NCBI GenBank assembly: GCA_028284155.1
Contig: JANQSF010000068.1
Location: forward strand, 1-46,532
DNA from: Phycisphaeraceae bacterium
GTDB taxonomy: Bacteria; Planctomycetota; Phycisphaerae; Phycisphaerales; Phycisphaeraceae
Direction: 5' to 3'
DNA: 46,532 bases
The position numbers and the translations under genes were made by a program. Of the stretch, positions 26,401-34,864 are shown one piece after another. The first letter of the stretch is position 1. Each line of letters opens with the position of its first letter. The notes beneath the pieces are model-generated. The model had not been told where the DNA came from, made no database searches, and saw only the letters and a program-made list of their open reading frames with translations.

Positions 26401-27098
26401 GCACGCTGGATATCCGCGGGCCGATCGATCAAATCGACGCGGTGATCAACGGCTCGCTGCGCACCGCGCGGTTCGGCGTGATCACGACGGGGAACCTCAC
26501 GGCCGGCAATGTGAGCACGTTGCAAGCCGTCAGTTGGGAAGACGGCGAGATTGAACTCGTGACGCTCCGCAACCTGAAGACGACCGGCAACCGCGACGGC
26601 GACCCCGGCAACTTCGGGCCGGACATGACGATCATCGGCGTCGGTGACGATTCGACCATCCTCAACTCGGCCAACATCAAGGGGACGCTGCTTGCCAGCG
26701 TTTGGCGGGTTGACGGCAGCAGCGGGAACCTCACCTTCAACGCCGTCGCGACCGGCGCGGATACGGCCTTCGACGGCGAGTTGCGTGGCGTGAACGTCCG
26801 CGAGGACTACGGCGGCATCTTCTGCGCGACGTCGATGGGCCGACTGAGCGTCGGCGGCTCGATGGTGGCCGGCGTCTTCCTGGCCGGCATCGGCTTTGGG
26901 CCGGACGGCATCTTCCAGACGGCGGACGACCCGCCGTTGCTCGGCGGCGACGGCGCGGCGATCAAGTCGATCCGCGTGGGCGGAACGATCCCCGGCGGCG
27001 TGGTCTTCACGGCCGGCCTGTTCCCGCGCTCGGCCAACATCAACGGCACGAACGTCGACCCGCTGACCAGCCCGTCGTTCGCGTTAACGCCGGCGTAA
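23469..27098 (+). CDS. Giant surface protein: LEPR-XLL start, interrupted cyclophilin domain, fourfold beta repeat
   Basis: 1209 aa. The ATG at 23469 has GGAG 8 nt upstream; longer in-frame readings are antisense to the sulfatase gene. The Arg-rich start ending V-E-P-M-E-Q-R-V-L-L-A-A fits the LEPR-XLL N-terminal domain of large surface or secreted proteins. Residues ~80-186 and ~285-335 form a cyclophilin-type peptidyl-prolyl isomerase: V-P-G-T-V-N-N-F-L-N-Y, H-R-S-I-P-G-F-V-I-Q and R-G-T-L-S...L-D...F-A-A-F-G-R-V. The equivalents of catalytic Arg55, Phe60 and Gln63 are R143, F148 and Q151. A ~100-residue insert splits it. Residues ~441-536 resemble a tandem-95/Ig-like repeat. Residues ~660-1110 contain four units with Trp at 686, 804, 913 and 1023. 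No enzymatic C-terminus; probably an exported structural or adhesive protein. Confidence 0.85.
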   Translation: MPRRDWFIHRARRLLTRWNDNRASRRQRRPVGRPLVEPMEQRVLLAATVINPVGEVNTPEDTPTSVDLSQVFDDPDFTGSLVLFDTVPIAVDDNQDGVTDRFVEDYIAELFDDLVPGTVNNFLNYANNTATNGGNFVNNFVHRSIPGFVIQLGAFFEDPNDGVFTAIDVPTDAPIVNEFANHAILDGIEAETVGGTGTVQLPAGTDLSQVAIGNRIRLIGVDEGLFEPGSTVTLLDFYEISAIDDANDTLTVIRRTPDANADPVPIVFTQSFVDIDWFIIPDVNVRGTLSPPKQAGNPDSATSGVFVNLDNNADNLDIQNQGFAAFGRVRPQDLPVVDAIAALSRVNAGGAFTTLPVNNFDFTLNDRDDLVLFNNITQIPELTVQIVNNSNPGLGTVVLIDGEVQFTPDLNETGSTEVTVRATDIDGNFVEDTITFTVDPMDDPLVTQPDEDSVFQDTPITIDVLNNDSDVDNIIDPTTVTIVDQPDNGDVEVDPVTGEVTYTPDPGFVGQDTFTYTVENDAQIVSDETLVTVNVIDENSLGVADQQNRFEATIGGVDVTIQLRGEGQAEVFDIGQDRVDLVMTGTSGSTNLTITTRGGELNVRNITADGSVKSIQGRTTNIVDEGDVIIAGTIGQLTLNNVAANHLFMFGPRDSDRDAVRITLNLVSDLTIMSDTPINQLTVTDWQDTDEEADLIKAPSIGRLQLRGDRRNDDINGDFPVSLMLDGSDGARQTLANVSIAGDVDDDTLINWDITGDVGTVRIDGLIDGFRMTVASEVRSMRLGSLVDAEFDLDELGTFQAIEWNVGELNANSARTIRTTGVRNGPVGHANNVTFNIGQPGNDGTAISTASFAGGAFNTAFNVNGDVNRLDFKGDLSGVNVVIMSELKNFRAGEADSLNIQADVVGNVQLTDWEGGSLTADSARSIQTRGDRGSDNPGNMSNVTVTLNDPTARQVFSTIRAGGGVENNLTLNITGEGGTLDIRGPIDQIDAVINGSLRTARFGVITTGNLTAGNVSTLQAVSWEDGEIELVTLRNLKTTGNRDGDPGNFGPDMTIIGVGDDSTILNSANIKGTLLASVWRVDGSSGNLTFNAVATGADTAFDGELRGVNVREDYGGIFCATSMGRLSVGGSMVAGVFLAGIGFGPDGIFQTADDPPLLGGDGAAIKSIRVGGTIPGGVVFTAGLFPRSANINGTNVDPLTSPSFALTPA

Positions 27099-27141
27099 CG
27101 ACCGGATTGGTACGAGGTGTCTTGCCCACGTCGAGTCTTGA

Positions 27142-27231
27142 GGGTGCCACACTTTGGCTCTTTGGCTTTGCAAAGTGTGTCGTTTCGCCTGTGAGACACC
27201 ACACACTCTGCAAAGCCAGAGTGTGGCACCC
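27142..27231. repeat. Long imperfect inverted repeat after the LEPR-XLL gene
   Basis: The outer arms GGGTGCCACAC (27142-27152) and GTGTGGCACCC (27221-27231) are perfect. The pairing continues inward almost perfectly to 27180/27201, interrupted by an 8-nt tandem duplication (TCTTTGGC) in the left arm. The central loop is about 20 nt. It lies between convergent genes and could end transcription from both sides or be a MITE/REP-like element. Confidence 0.8.
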
Positions 27232-27314
27232 GGCAAGTGCGGGCCGAAGTCGTTGGTATGTTCGATTCCCCGGCATCGCCGGGCTTTGAACGAACAACAA
27301 TCAGGCAAGACGCA

Positions 27315-27665
27315 TTAGCCGGCGCGGAGATTGGCGATCGCTTCTTCCACGGTCGCGTCGATTTCAAAAATACGATCCAGCCGGCTGATCCGGAACAGGT
27401 CGCTCACGCGGCCAGTCAACGCGGCGATGCGCAGCCGTCCGTCGCGTTCTCGCGTCCACTTCTGCACGGCAATGAGCGTGCCAAGGCCGATCGTCGGCAG
27501 GAACTCGACTTTGGCAAAGTCAACGACGACCAACGGCGACGGCGTGCTCTTGACGGCGTGCAGCATCTGATCTTCGATGCCCTGCAGCGCATCGCGCCCG
27601 ATGGTCGGGCCGGGCAGCACCATGTGCAGCACATCATCGACAACATGTAATTCAAGCGACATCAT
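27315..27665 (-). CDS. STAS-domain protein (anti-sigma factor antagonist-like)
   Basis: 116 aa from the ATG at 27665 (AAGG 5 nt upstream); an ATG at 27662 directly follows. A single STAS fold: M-S-L-E-L-H-V-V start, a strand V-V-V-D-F, then V-E-F-L-P-T-I-G-L-G-T-L in the phosphorylation loop and G-R-V-S-D-L-F-R-I near the end. In SpoIIAA-type antagonists the loop reads D-S-S-G with the phosphorylated Ser just before Gly; here it is P-T-I-G, so that Ser is Ile59, with Thr58 next to it. It is either regulated through Thr58 or constitutively active. No anti-sigma kinase or phosphatase is adjacent. It lies 70 nt after the CoA-binding gene on the same strand. Confidence 0.88.
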   Translation of the reverse strand: MMSLELHVVDDVLHMVLPGPTIGRDALQGIEDQMLHAVKSTPSPLVVVDFAKVEFLPTIGLGTLIAVQKWTRERDGRLRIAALTGRVSDLFRISRLDRIFEIDATVEEAIANLRAG

Positions 27666-27735
27666 CCATACCTTCCAGGTCGGACCCGGGCGCAGGTATT
27701 GTGCCACAAACCGCGCAGCTTGGCGAGCCGACGGT

Positions 27736-28143
27736 TCAGCCGCCTTCCCGATAGCCGAGTACGACCAGAATGCACGGCCCGCCGGCGATGACGTTCAGCC
27801 CCGCCTCCTCTGCCGTGGCGACGGCCACGTCGCTCTCCGCACCGGGCTGGAGCCAGAGGTGGCGGATGCCCAGGTCGATCGCCTGCTGAACGATGCGACC
27901 TGTCACAGCCGGCGGCGTGATGATCGAAACGCCGTGCACCGGTTCGGGCAGCGAGGCCAGGTCCGGGTACGACGCCACGCCCTCGACCTCCGTCGCACCG
28001 GGGTTGACTGCGTAGACCGAACGGTCATTCTGAAGATAAGCCCTCAAGACCTTGTTGCCGTACTTGGCCCGGTCTCGCGAGGCGCCGACCACCGCGTGCG
28101 GCGATCCGACGAGGAATCGGTCAATGTCTAGGTTGTCACTCAT
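27736..28143 (-). CDS. CoA-binding domain protein (YccU type)
   Basis: 135 aa from the ATG at 28143; in-frame codons extend upstream to 28173, but M-S-D-N-L is the likely start. A Rossmann-like CoA-binding fold: H-A-V-V-G-A-S-R-D-R-A-K-Y-G, then V-Y-A-V-N-P, S-I-I-T-P-P and L-W-L-Q-P-G-A-E-S, all hallmarks of the small stand-alone CoA_binding_2 family, and a C-terminal G-P-C-I-L-V. The family is widespread with unsettled function. It is divergent from pilB; their promoters share a 186-nt spacer. Confidence 0.9.
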   Translation of the reverse strand: MSDNLDIDRFLVGSPHAVVGASRDRAKYGNKVLRAYLQNDRSVYAVNPGATEVEGVASYPDLASLPEPVHGVSIITPPAVTGRIVQQAIDLGIRHLWLQPGAESDVAVATAEEAGLNVIAGGPCILVVLGYREGG

Positions 28144-28226
28144 CGTCGACTTGGATGGCCTGATCGCCGCCAAGGTGTCACCCTGAGCGGGAAACCAAGC
28201 CGTGACGCCCGAAAACAGGGCCCGAC

Positions 28227-28255
28227 TTGAAGGAATCGTCGTTTGCCATCATAAT
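28227..28255 (+). promoter_or_regulatory. Sigma70 promoter of the pilB-pilT region
   Basis: TTGAAG (28227-28232) and CATAAT (28250-28255) with a 17-nt spacer; matches 4/6 and 5/6. Predicted start about 28262, leader ~68 nt. Confidence 0.6.
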
Positions 28256-28265
28256 GTAGGGACAA

Positions 28266-28302
28266 CCCACGGTTCCCCCCGCGCGGGAGCCGAACACGTG
28301 GG
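28266..28302 (+). promoter_or_regulatory. Structured leader of pilB
   Basis: In the predicted 5' UTR, CCCAC-GGTTCCC pairs with GGGAGCC and, after a 6-nt bulge, GTGGG. The result is a two-part stem of about 12 bp with a 7-nt loop that ends 27 nt before the pilB ATG, leaving the ribosome site free. Possible mRNA stabiliser or protein/ligand-binding leader. No riboswitch class recognised. Confidence 0.4.
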
Positions 28303-28329
28303 GTCAACCACTTTTAGCACGAGGTTTCG

Positions 28330-30132
28330 ATGGCCCGTCGAAGTCGCAAGATCGGCGAGATTCTTAAGCGCTGGGAGTTGATCAACGATCAACAGGTCGA
28401 GGAAGGCCTCACCATCGCCAAGGCGCAGAACCGACGCATTGGCGAGGTGCTGGTCGAGATGGGCCACATCTCAGACGCTGACGTCGCCAAGGCGTTGGCC
28501 AGCCAGTTTGATATGGAGTACATCGACCTGGAGGAGCCGGACGTTATCACCGACGAGGCGATCAAGTTGATGCCTCGCGACCTGATCACGAAGTACCTCG
28601 TCCTGCCGCTCGGCCAGGACAACGGGCTGATCAAGGTCCTGATCCACGACCCGATGGATCTGGACACGCTGGACAACATCCGCTTCAGGATGAACTGCGA
28701 GATCAAGACGGCGCTCGGCGCGCGGAGCAAGATCAAAGAGTTCGTCGACCGGCTCGGCTCGGCCAGCGGGTCGAGCATCAAGGACATGGCCCGCGACCTG
28801 ACGCAGGACATGCGGGCCGAGTCGCTGGACAGCGGCGCGGGGTCGATCGACATCCAGGGCTTGTCGCTGGACCGCGGTGATTCGATCGACGTGGCCGCCG
28901 GCGAAGACAACGCGCTGGCCGACGCGGCGCAGGCGCCAATCATCAAGCTCGTTAACAAGGTCATCGCCGACGCTGTCGAGATGCGCGCCAGCGATATCCA
29001 TATCGAGCCGTTCAAAGACCGCGTCCGTCTGCGCTACCGCATCGACGGCCGATGCCGCGAGATGGAGAAGATCCCGAAGGCGACGCAGGCGGCGGTCATC
29101 GCCCGACTGAAGATCATGAGCGGGATGAAGATCCAGGAGAAGCGCATCCCGCAGGACGGCCGTATCAAGCTGCGCGTCGGCCCGGAGATTATCGACTTCC
29201 GTGTCAGCGCCTGCCCCGTGTATTGGGGCGAGAGCGTCGTGCTCCGAATTCTGCGGCCCGACGCGGCGCGGATCGGTCTCGAAAACCTGGGTATGCGGCA
29301 CGACACGCTCGAAACCTTCAACCGCATTATCAAGAAGCCGACGGGCATCTTTCTCGTGACCGGCCCGACCGGTTCCGGCAAGACGACGACGCTCTACACC
29401 GCGCTCGACGTGCTGAACCGCCCCGACCGCAAGATCATCACGGCCGAGGACCCGGTCGAATACAACTTCAAAGGCATCAACCAATGCCAGGTGCGGGCCG
29501 ACATCGGGCTGACATTCACGTCGATCCTCAAAGCCATGCTGCGGCAGGCGCCGAACATCATCCTCGTGGGTGAGATCCGCGACCTTGAGGTGGCGGACAT
29601 CGCCATTCAGGCTGCGCTGACCGGCCACCTGGTGTTCTCGACGCTGCACACCAACGACGCGCCGTCGGCGATCACGCGACTGATCGACATGGGGACGAAG
29701 CCGTTCCTCGTCGCCAGCTCGATCCAGGCTGTGCTCGCCCAACGGCTTGTGCGGATCCTCTGCCCCAAGTGCAAGGTTGAAGACACCGAACCTGAGAACC
29801 GGCTGCTGCGGCTCTGCGGCATCGAACGGTCTGACCTGGTCGGCAAGACGATCTACAAGGCCGTCGGGTGTGGCAGTTGCAACAACACCGGCTACAAAGG
29901 CCGACGCGGCATCTACGAACTGATGATCATGAACAGCGAATTGCGCGACCTGGCGTTCAAGCGATCGCCGGTCAGCGCGATCCGCCAGGCGGCAATCGCC
30001 GGCGGCATGCGCAACCTGCTCGGCGACGGCCGACTCAAGATCCTCGACGGCGAGACCACGCTGGAAGAAGTCGCCCGTCTGGCGCAGGTCGAGGGTGTTG
30101 TGGACATCGGCGAGGAGGAAGTGGCGGCCTAG
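28330..30132 (+). CDS. pilB: Type IV pilus assembly ATPase PilB (GspE family)
   Basis: 600 aa. The ATG has GAGG 5 nt upstream. The N-terminal MshEN domain starts I-G-E-I-L-K-R-W-E-L-I. The core has Walker A G-P-T-G-S-G-K-T (345-352), T-A-E-D-P-V-E-Y, Walker B I-I-L-V-G-E-I-R-D and the His box T-G-H-L-V-F-S-T-L-H-T-N-D. The zinc motif is C-P-K-C ... C-G-S-C-N-N-T-G-Y-K-G. It is a full-length paralog of the ATPase at 8799-10568. With pilT 155 nt downstream, a type IV pilus extension motor is the likely role. No platform protein or pilin sits beside it. Confidence 0.94.
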   Translation: MARRSRKIGEILKRWELINDQQVEEGLTIAKAQNRRIGEVLVEMGHISDADVAKALASQFDMEYIDLEEPDVITDEAIKLMPRDLITKYLVLPLGQDNGLIKVLIHDPMDLDTLDNIRFRMNCEIKTALGARSKIKEFVDRLGSASGSSIKDMARDLTQDMRAESLDSGAGSIDIQGLSLDRGDSIDVAAGEDNALADAAQAPIIKLVNKVIADAVEMRASDIHIEPFKDRVRLRYRIDGRCREMEKIPKATQAAVIARLKIMSGMKIQEKRIPQDGRIKLRVGPEIIDFRVSACPVYWGESVVLRILRPDAARIGLENLGMRHDTLETFNRIIKKPTGIFLVTGPTGSGKTTTLYTALDVLNRPDRKIITAEDPVEYNFKGINQCQVRADIGLTFTSILKAMLRQAPNIILVGEIRDLEVADIAIQAALTGHLVFSTLHTNDAPSAITRLIDMGTKPFLVASSIQAVLAQRLVRILCPKCKVEDTEPENRLLRLCGIERSDLVGKTIYKAVGCGSCNNTGYKGRRGIYELMIMNSELRDLAFKRSPVSAIRQAAIAGGMRNLLGDGRLKILDGETTLEEVARLAQVEGVVDIGEEEVAA

Positions 30133-30143
30133 CCAAGAGCGGC

Positions 30144-30268
30144 AGAGCAGCAGAACAAGAAAGCAGCAAATCAGAAAACGTGATTGGCAACGCCAAACAC
30201 GACCACACGGGCTTGACTCCAAGACCGCCCTCATTTGCTGCTTTGATGTTCTCCTGATTTGCTGTTCT
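30144..30268. repeat. Long imperfect inverted repeat between pilB and pilT
   Basis: The left arm (30144-30174) and the complement of the right arm (30230-30268) align over ~30 nt with an 8-9-nt length difference and about 85% identity; the core AAGCAGCAAAT matches exactly. The loop is 55 nt. It fills the pilB-pilT spacer and ends 19 nt before the pilT ATG. It could uncouple pilT from pilB expression. Confidence 0.75.
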
Positions 30269-30287
30269 ATCGCCCCCGGAGCCCCCG

Positions 30288-31409
30288 ATGGCCACTGTTC
30301 AAATTGACCGCCTGTTGGATACCTGTGTCAAGCAAGGCGCAAGCGACCTGCACCTGACGGTCGGCAAGCCCCCGACGTTGCGACTGAGTGGTCGGTTGGT
30401 CGGCCTGAAAACCAAAGTGCTCGAGCCGGACGACACCGTCGCCCTGATGAAGTCGATCGCGCCCGATCGCGCGCAGACCGAGTTGCAGGAAGAGGGCGGC
30501 GCCGACTTTGGCTTCGCATACGGCGAGGCCGCTCGGTTCCGTGTTTCGATCTTCAAGCAGAAGGGCAACGTCGGCCTCGTCCTGCGTCAGATCCCCAAAG
30601 AGTTGCTCACGTTCGACCAGATCGGCCTGCCGCAGGTATGCGCCGAACTGTGCCGCCGGCCGCGCGGCCTGTTCCTCGTCACCGGGCCGACCGGCTCGGG
30701 CAAGACGACCACGCTTGCGTCGATGATCGACTTCATCAACGTCGGCCTCGACCGGCACATCATTACGATCGAAGACCCGATCGAGTACTACCACAACCAC
30801 AAGACGTCAATCATCAACCAGCGCGAGGTCGGCAACGACGTGCCCAGCTTCTCCGAGGCGCTCAAACGCGCCCTGCGCCAAGACCCGGACGTGATCCTGG
30901 TCGGCGAGATGCGCGACCTGGAGACGATCGAGTCGGCCATCCGCGCGGCCGAGACCGGCCACCTCGTGTTCGGGACGCTGCACACGACCGGCGCCGCGGG
31001 AACGATCAACCGTGTCATCGACGCGTTCCCCGTCGACCAGCAGGAACAGATCCGCGTGCAGCTCTCGACCGGCCTGATGGGCGTGCTGTCGCAGCAACTC
31101 CTGCCGCGCATCGACCGGAAGGGGCGGATCGCGGCGTACGAGTTCCTGGTCGTGACGCCGGCCATCGCGAACATGATCCGCGAAGCCAAGGTGTTCAAGA
31201 TCGACTCGGCCATCCAGACGGGCAAGAAATTCGGCATGCAGTTGCTGGACGACCACCTCTGGGAGCAGTACACCGACGGCATCATCGCGGCTGAGGAAGC
31301 CGTCGATAAGTGCAAGGACCCGGCCGCGATGGCTGAGAAGATCCTCCGCGCGGGCGGCACGCTTAAACGCACGGCGTTTGACACGGCGTCGACGGAGAAC
31401 GGCGGCTGA
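30288..31409 (+). CDS. pilT: Pilus retraction ATPase PilT
   Basis: 373 aa. The ATG has GGAG 6 nt upstream. An N-terminal PAS-like domain (G-A-S-D-L-H-L) is followed by Walker A G-P-T-G-S-G-K-T (133-140), the Asp box T-I-E-D-P-I-E-Y, Walker B V-I-L-V-G-E-M-R-D, the A-I-R-A-A-E-T-G-H-L-V PilT signature and the H-T-T-G-A-A-x-T-I-N-R segment. There is no zinc motif, as expected for PilT. It powers pilus disassembly and retraction (twitching). A second pilT-like gene begins at 45749. A 6-bp hairpin overlaps the stop codon. Confidence 0.95.
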   Translation: MATVQIDRLLDTCVKQGASDLHLTVGKPPTLRLSGRLVGLKTKVLEPDDTVALMKSIAPDRAQTELQEEGGADFGFAYGEAARFRVSIFKQKGNVGLVLRQIPKELLTFDQIGLPQVCAELCRRPRGLFLVTGPTGSGKTTTLASMIDFINVGLDRHIITIEDPIEYYHNHKTSIINQREVGNDVPSFSEALKRALRQDPDVILVGEMRDLETIESAIRAAETGHLVFGTLHTTGAAGTINRVIDAFPVDQQEQIRVQLSTGLMGVLSQQLLPRIDRKGRIAAYEFLVVTPAIANMIREAKVFKIDSAIQTGKKFGMQLLDDHLWEQYTDGIIAAEEAVDKCKDPAAMAEKILRAGGTLKRTAFDTASTENGG

Positions 31410-31459
31410 GTTCAGCCGTTCTGCCAAGCCAATCAGATTCGCCGTAGACGAGGCGGTTC

Positions 31460-31888
31460 ATGCCGACGCAACCGAGCAATCCGGATTGCATCTTCTGCAA
31501 GATTGTGGCGGGCGACATCCCCTGCCACAAGCTCTATGAGGACGAACTAGTATTGTCATTCCTCGACGTCTCGCCGCTTTCGCGCGGGCATGCGCTGGTC
31601 ATCCCCAAGGGGCACTGGGTCACGCTCGACACCGTGCCCGACGAATCAGCCGCGGCGATCGGCGCTGTGCTGCCCAGGATCAGCCGGGCGGTCTGCACGG
31701 CAACCGGTGTGCGCGACTTTAACATCCTGCAGAACAACGGCCGCGCAGCGCATCAGGCCGTTGACCACGTGCACTTCCACATCATTCCCAAGACCGGCGA
31801 TGCGGGGCTTGGCATCGATTGGCCGGCCGGCAGTCTCGATCAAGACGCCGCCGCCGAGCTGACTGAACAGGTCAGGTCGAATCTTTGA
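31460..31888 (+). CDS. HIT family hydrolase (Hint type)
   Basis: 142 aa. The start P-D-C-I-F-C-K-I-V-A-G-D-I-P has the Cys pair (C10, C13) of the Hint subgroup that binds zinc. The histidine triad is V-D-H-V-H-F-H-I-I-P with H103, H105 and H107. It is a cytoplasmic purine nucleoside phosphoramidase or nucleotide hydrolase. The stop TGA overlaps the TTG start of the next gene, so the two are translationally coupled. Confidence 0.94.
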   Translation: MPTQPSNPDCIFCKIVAGDIPCHKLYEDELVLSFLDVSPLSRGHALVIPKGHWVTLDTVPDESAAAIGAVLPRISRAVCTATGVRDFNILQNNGRAAHQAVDHVHFHIIPKTGDAGLGIDWPAGSLDQDAAAELTEQVRSNL

Positions 31889-32544
31889 GTCATGTCGGCC
31901 GACCCATCGCGTGTGTCCTCGCCGGCGGACGGAGCCGTCGATTCGGACAGTCGAAAATGGAGGTCGAGATCGACCGGCGGGCCGTGCTGTCGCACATCGC
32001 GGACCGGCTTCGTCCGACGTTCGGTGGACCGATGTGGTTGAGTCTGGCGGGTGGCGCGAGGCCTCCCGGCATCGGCGCGTTCGATCGTTTGATTGTCGAC
32101 ACTTCGCGGTATGCCGGGCCGTTGCGGGCGATGCGTGACGTGCTGCGAGTCGCGCCGCGATACGGCGTGGTCGTGTTCTGCGCCGGCGACATGCCGGTCA
32201 TGTCGGCGCGGCATGTGCGGCGATTGACTCGTGAATTGGGCCAGCAACCGAACGCGGCCTGCGCGATGGGCGTGTGGTGCGACGGGCCAGAAGCCGATCG
32301 GTGTGAGCCGCTGCCTTCGGCGTGGCGTGTCGATGTCGGATTACGTCTGTTGAACGAGGCGATCCACCACGGTGTGCGGGGACCGAGCCAGTTGGTGACG
32401 CGGCGTGCGTGCGTGGGCGTGCCGTTGTCCTGGGCGACTGATGAGTCGATCTATCTCAATGTCAATCGGCCGACCGACCTGCGCAGAGTTGCGACGTCCT
32501 TGCGGAAGCCGGTGTTGATCAGGGCTGGTGCACAAACGCGCTAA
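31885..32544 (+). CDS. MobA-like nucleotidyltransferase
   Basis: 219 aa from a TTG at 31885 that overlaps the HIT stop (TTGA). AGG lies 8 nt upstream and no ATG is in frame nearby. The start A-C-V-L-A-G-G-R-S-R-R-F-G-Q-S-K is the nucleotide-binding loop of NTP_transf_3 (MobA) enzymes; F-C-A-G-D-M-P supplies the metal Asp and L-N-V-N-R-P-T-D-L matches the MobA C-terminal segment. It is possibly a molybdenum cofactor guanylyltransferase or a related nucleotidyltransferase. No moa/mog gene is nearby, so the substrate is open. The last four codons lie within REP-like copy 3, which also supplies the TAA stop. Confidence 0.8.
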   Translation: MSHVGRPIACVLAGGRSRRFGQSKMEVEIDRRAVLSHIADRLRPTFGGPMWLSLAGGARPPGIGAFDRLIVDTSRYAGPLRAMRDVLRVAPRYGVVVFCAGDMPVMSARHVRRLTRELGQQPNAACAMGVWCDGPEADRCEPLPSAWRVDVGLRLLNEAIHHGVRGPSQLVTRRACVGVPLSWATDESIYLNVNRPTDLRRVATSLRKPVLIRAGAQTR

Positions 32545-32558
32545 GCCGCAAGCGGCTT
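32536..32558 (+). repeat. REP-like element, copy 3
   Basis: ACGCGCTAAGCCGCAAGCGG, overlapping the stop codon of the MobA-like gene (TAA at 32542-32544) and ending 10 nt before the uppS stop. Same orientation as the other copies. Confidence 0.75.
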
Positions 32559-32567
32559 GACGTGGAG

Positions 32568-33350
32568 TTACTCATCGATGACGGCGCCAAACTTTCGTTT
32601 ACGGGCGGCGTAGGCGTGCAGGGCTGTGCGGAGTTGATCGGGGTCGAATGCAGGCCAACAGGCGTCTGTCACGTAGATCTCGGCGTAGCTGATCTGCCAG
32701 AGCAGGTAATTGCTCACCCTCATCTCGCCGGCCGTGCGAATCAGCAAGTCCGGGTCGGGCAGACCGGCCGTATAAAGATGATTTGAAAACATGTCCTCGT
32801 CGATCGCGTCGGCAGACAGGTCGCCGGCCGCGACCTTCTTTGCAAGGTCGCGTGCGGCGTCGACAATCTCCGCCCGCGCGCCGTAGTTAATCGCCAACGC
32901 CAAAGTCAGGCCTTGATTCCGCGACGTCATTTCGATCGTACGATCGAGTTCGTCGAGCAGGTGCGCATTGAGTCCTTCACGCCGACCGACCTGCACGAAC
33001 CGCACGTCGTTTTCCATCATCTCGGGGCGTTCCGCCACGAGGTATTCGGCGTATAACGACATCAACGCGTCGATCTCGTCGGCGGGTCGCTTCCAGTTCT
33101 CCAGCGAGAAGCTGTAAAGCGTCAGCACGTAGAGTTCGAGCTGGGCGCATTCGGTGACGATCGCACGGACTGCCTCGGCCCCCTGCCGGTGTCCCCAGAT
33201 GCGTGGCTGACCACGCTGCTGCGCCCATCGGCCGTTGCCGTCCATGATGATAGCGACGTGTCGCGGTAACGCCTCGGCCGGCAGGCCGAGCGCGGCGAAC
33301 GCGGCGGCGGTTTGTTCGGCACGGGTTGGCTTGGGGGTTTGTACGTCCAT
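32568..33350 (-). CDS. uppS: Isoprenyl transferase (undecaprenyl diphosphate synthase)
   Basis: 260 aa, the family's usual size. Catalytic Asp37 lies in H-V-A-I-I-M-D-G-N-G-R-W-A, with further motifs G-H-R-Q-G-A-E, Y-S-F-S-L-E-N-W-K-R-P and R-T-A-G-E-M-R-V-S-N-Y-L-L-W-Q followed by A-E-I-Y-V-T-D. It is a cis-prenyltransferase making the lipid carrier for cell-wall and glycan synthesis, cytoplasmic at the membrane. It follows purA after 33 nt and is probably the last gene of a purA-uppS unit. Confidence 0.96.
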   Translation of the reverse strand: MDVQTPKPTRAEQTAAAFAALGLPAEALPRHVAIIMDGNGRWAQQRGQPRIWGHRQGAEAVRAIVTECAQLELYVLTLYSFSLENWKRPADEIDALMSLYAEYLVAERPEMMENDVRFVQVGRREGLNAHLLDELDRTIEMTSRNQGLTLALAINYGARAEIVDAARDLAKKVAAGDLSADAIDEDMFSNHLYTAGLPDPDLLIRTAGEMRVSNYLLWQISYAEIYVTDACWPAFDPDQLRTALHAYAARKRKFGAVIDE

Positions 33351-33383
33351 GCTTCGTTGGTCGGTCGTCGCGTGCCCGCGGGC

Positions 33384-34790
<1,407 letters not shown>

Positions 34791-34792
34791 TC

Positions 34793-34798
34793 ATTCTA
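34793..34798 (-). promoter_or_regulatory. Candidate -10 box for purA-uppS
   Basis: TAGAAT (5/6) on the minus strand, about 29 nt from the predicted start to the purA ATG. The -35 is not convincing. Confidence 0.3.
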
Positions 34799-34864
34799 GC
34801 GGCGAGGTCGCTGAGAGGTGCTCTGCTTTGCAAAAGCGCTTGGCCGTAAACGGGGGCGGTCCGA

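Noticed and set aside
24498..26525. 675-codon minus-strand open frame
   Set aside because: Antisense to the LEPR-XLL protein, whose repeats are coherent in the plus frame.
27107..27308. Several 60-86-codon frames after the LEPR-XLL gene
   Set aside because: All pass through the long inverted repeat; their similar peptides on both strands are a consequence of the palindrome.
28471..30234. 587-codon minus-strand open frame
   Set aside because: Antisense to pilB, which has every ATPase motif.
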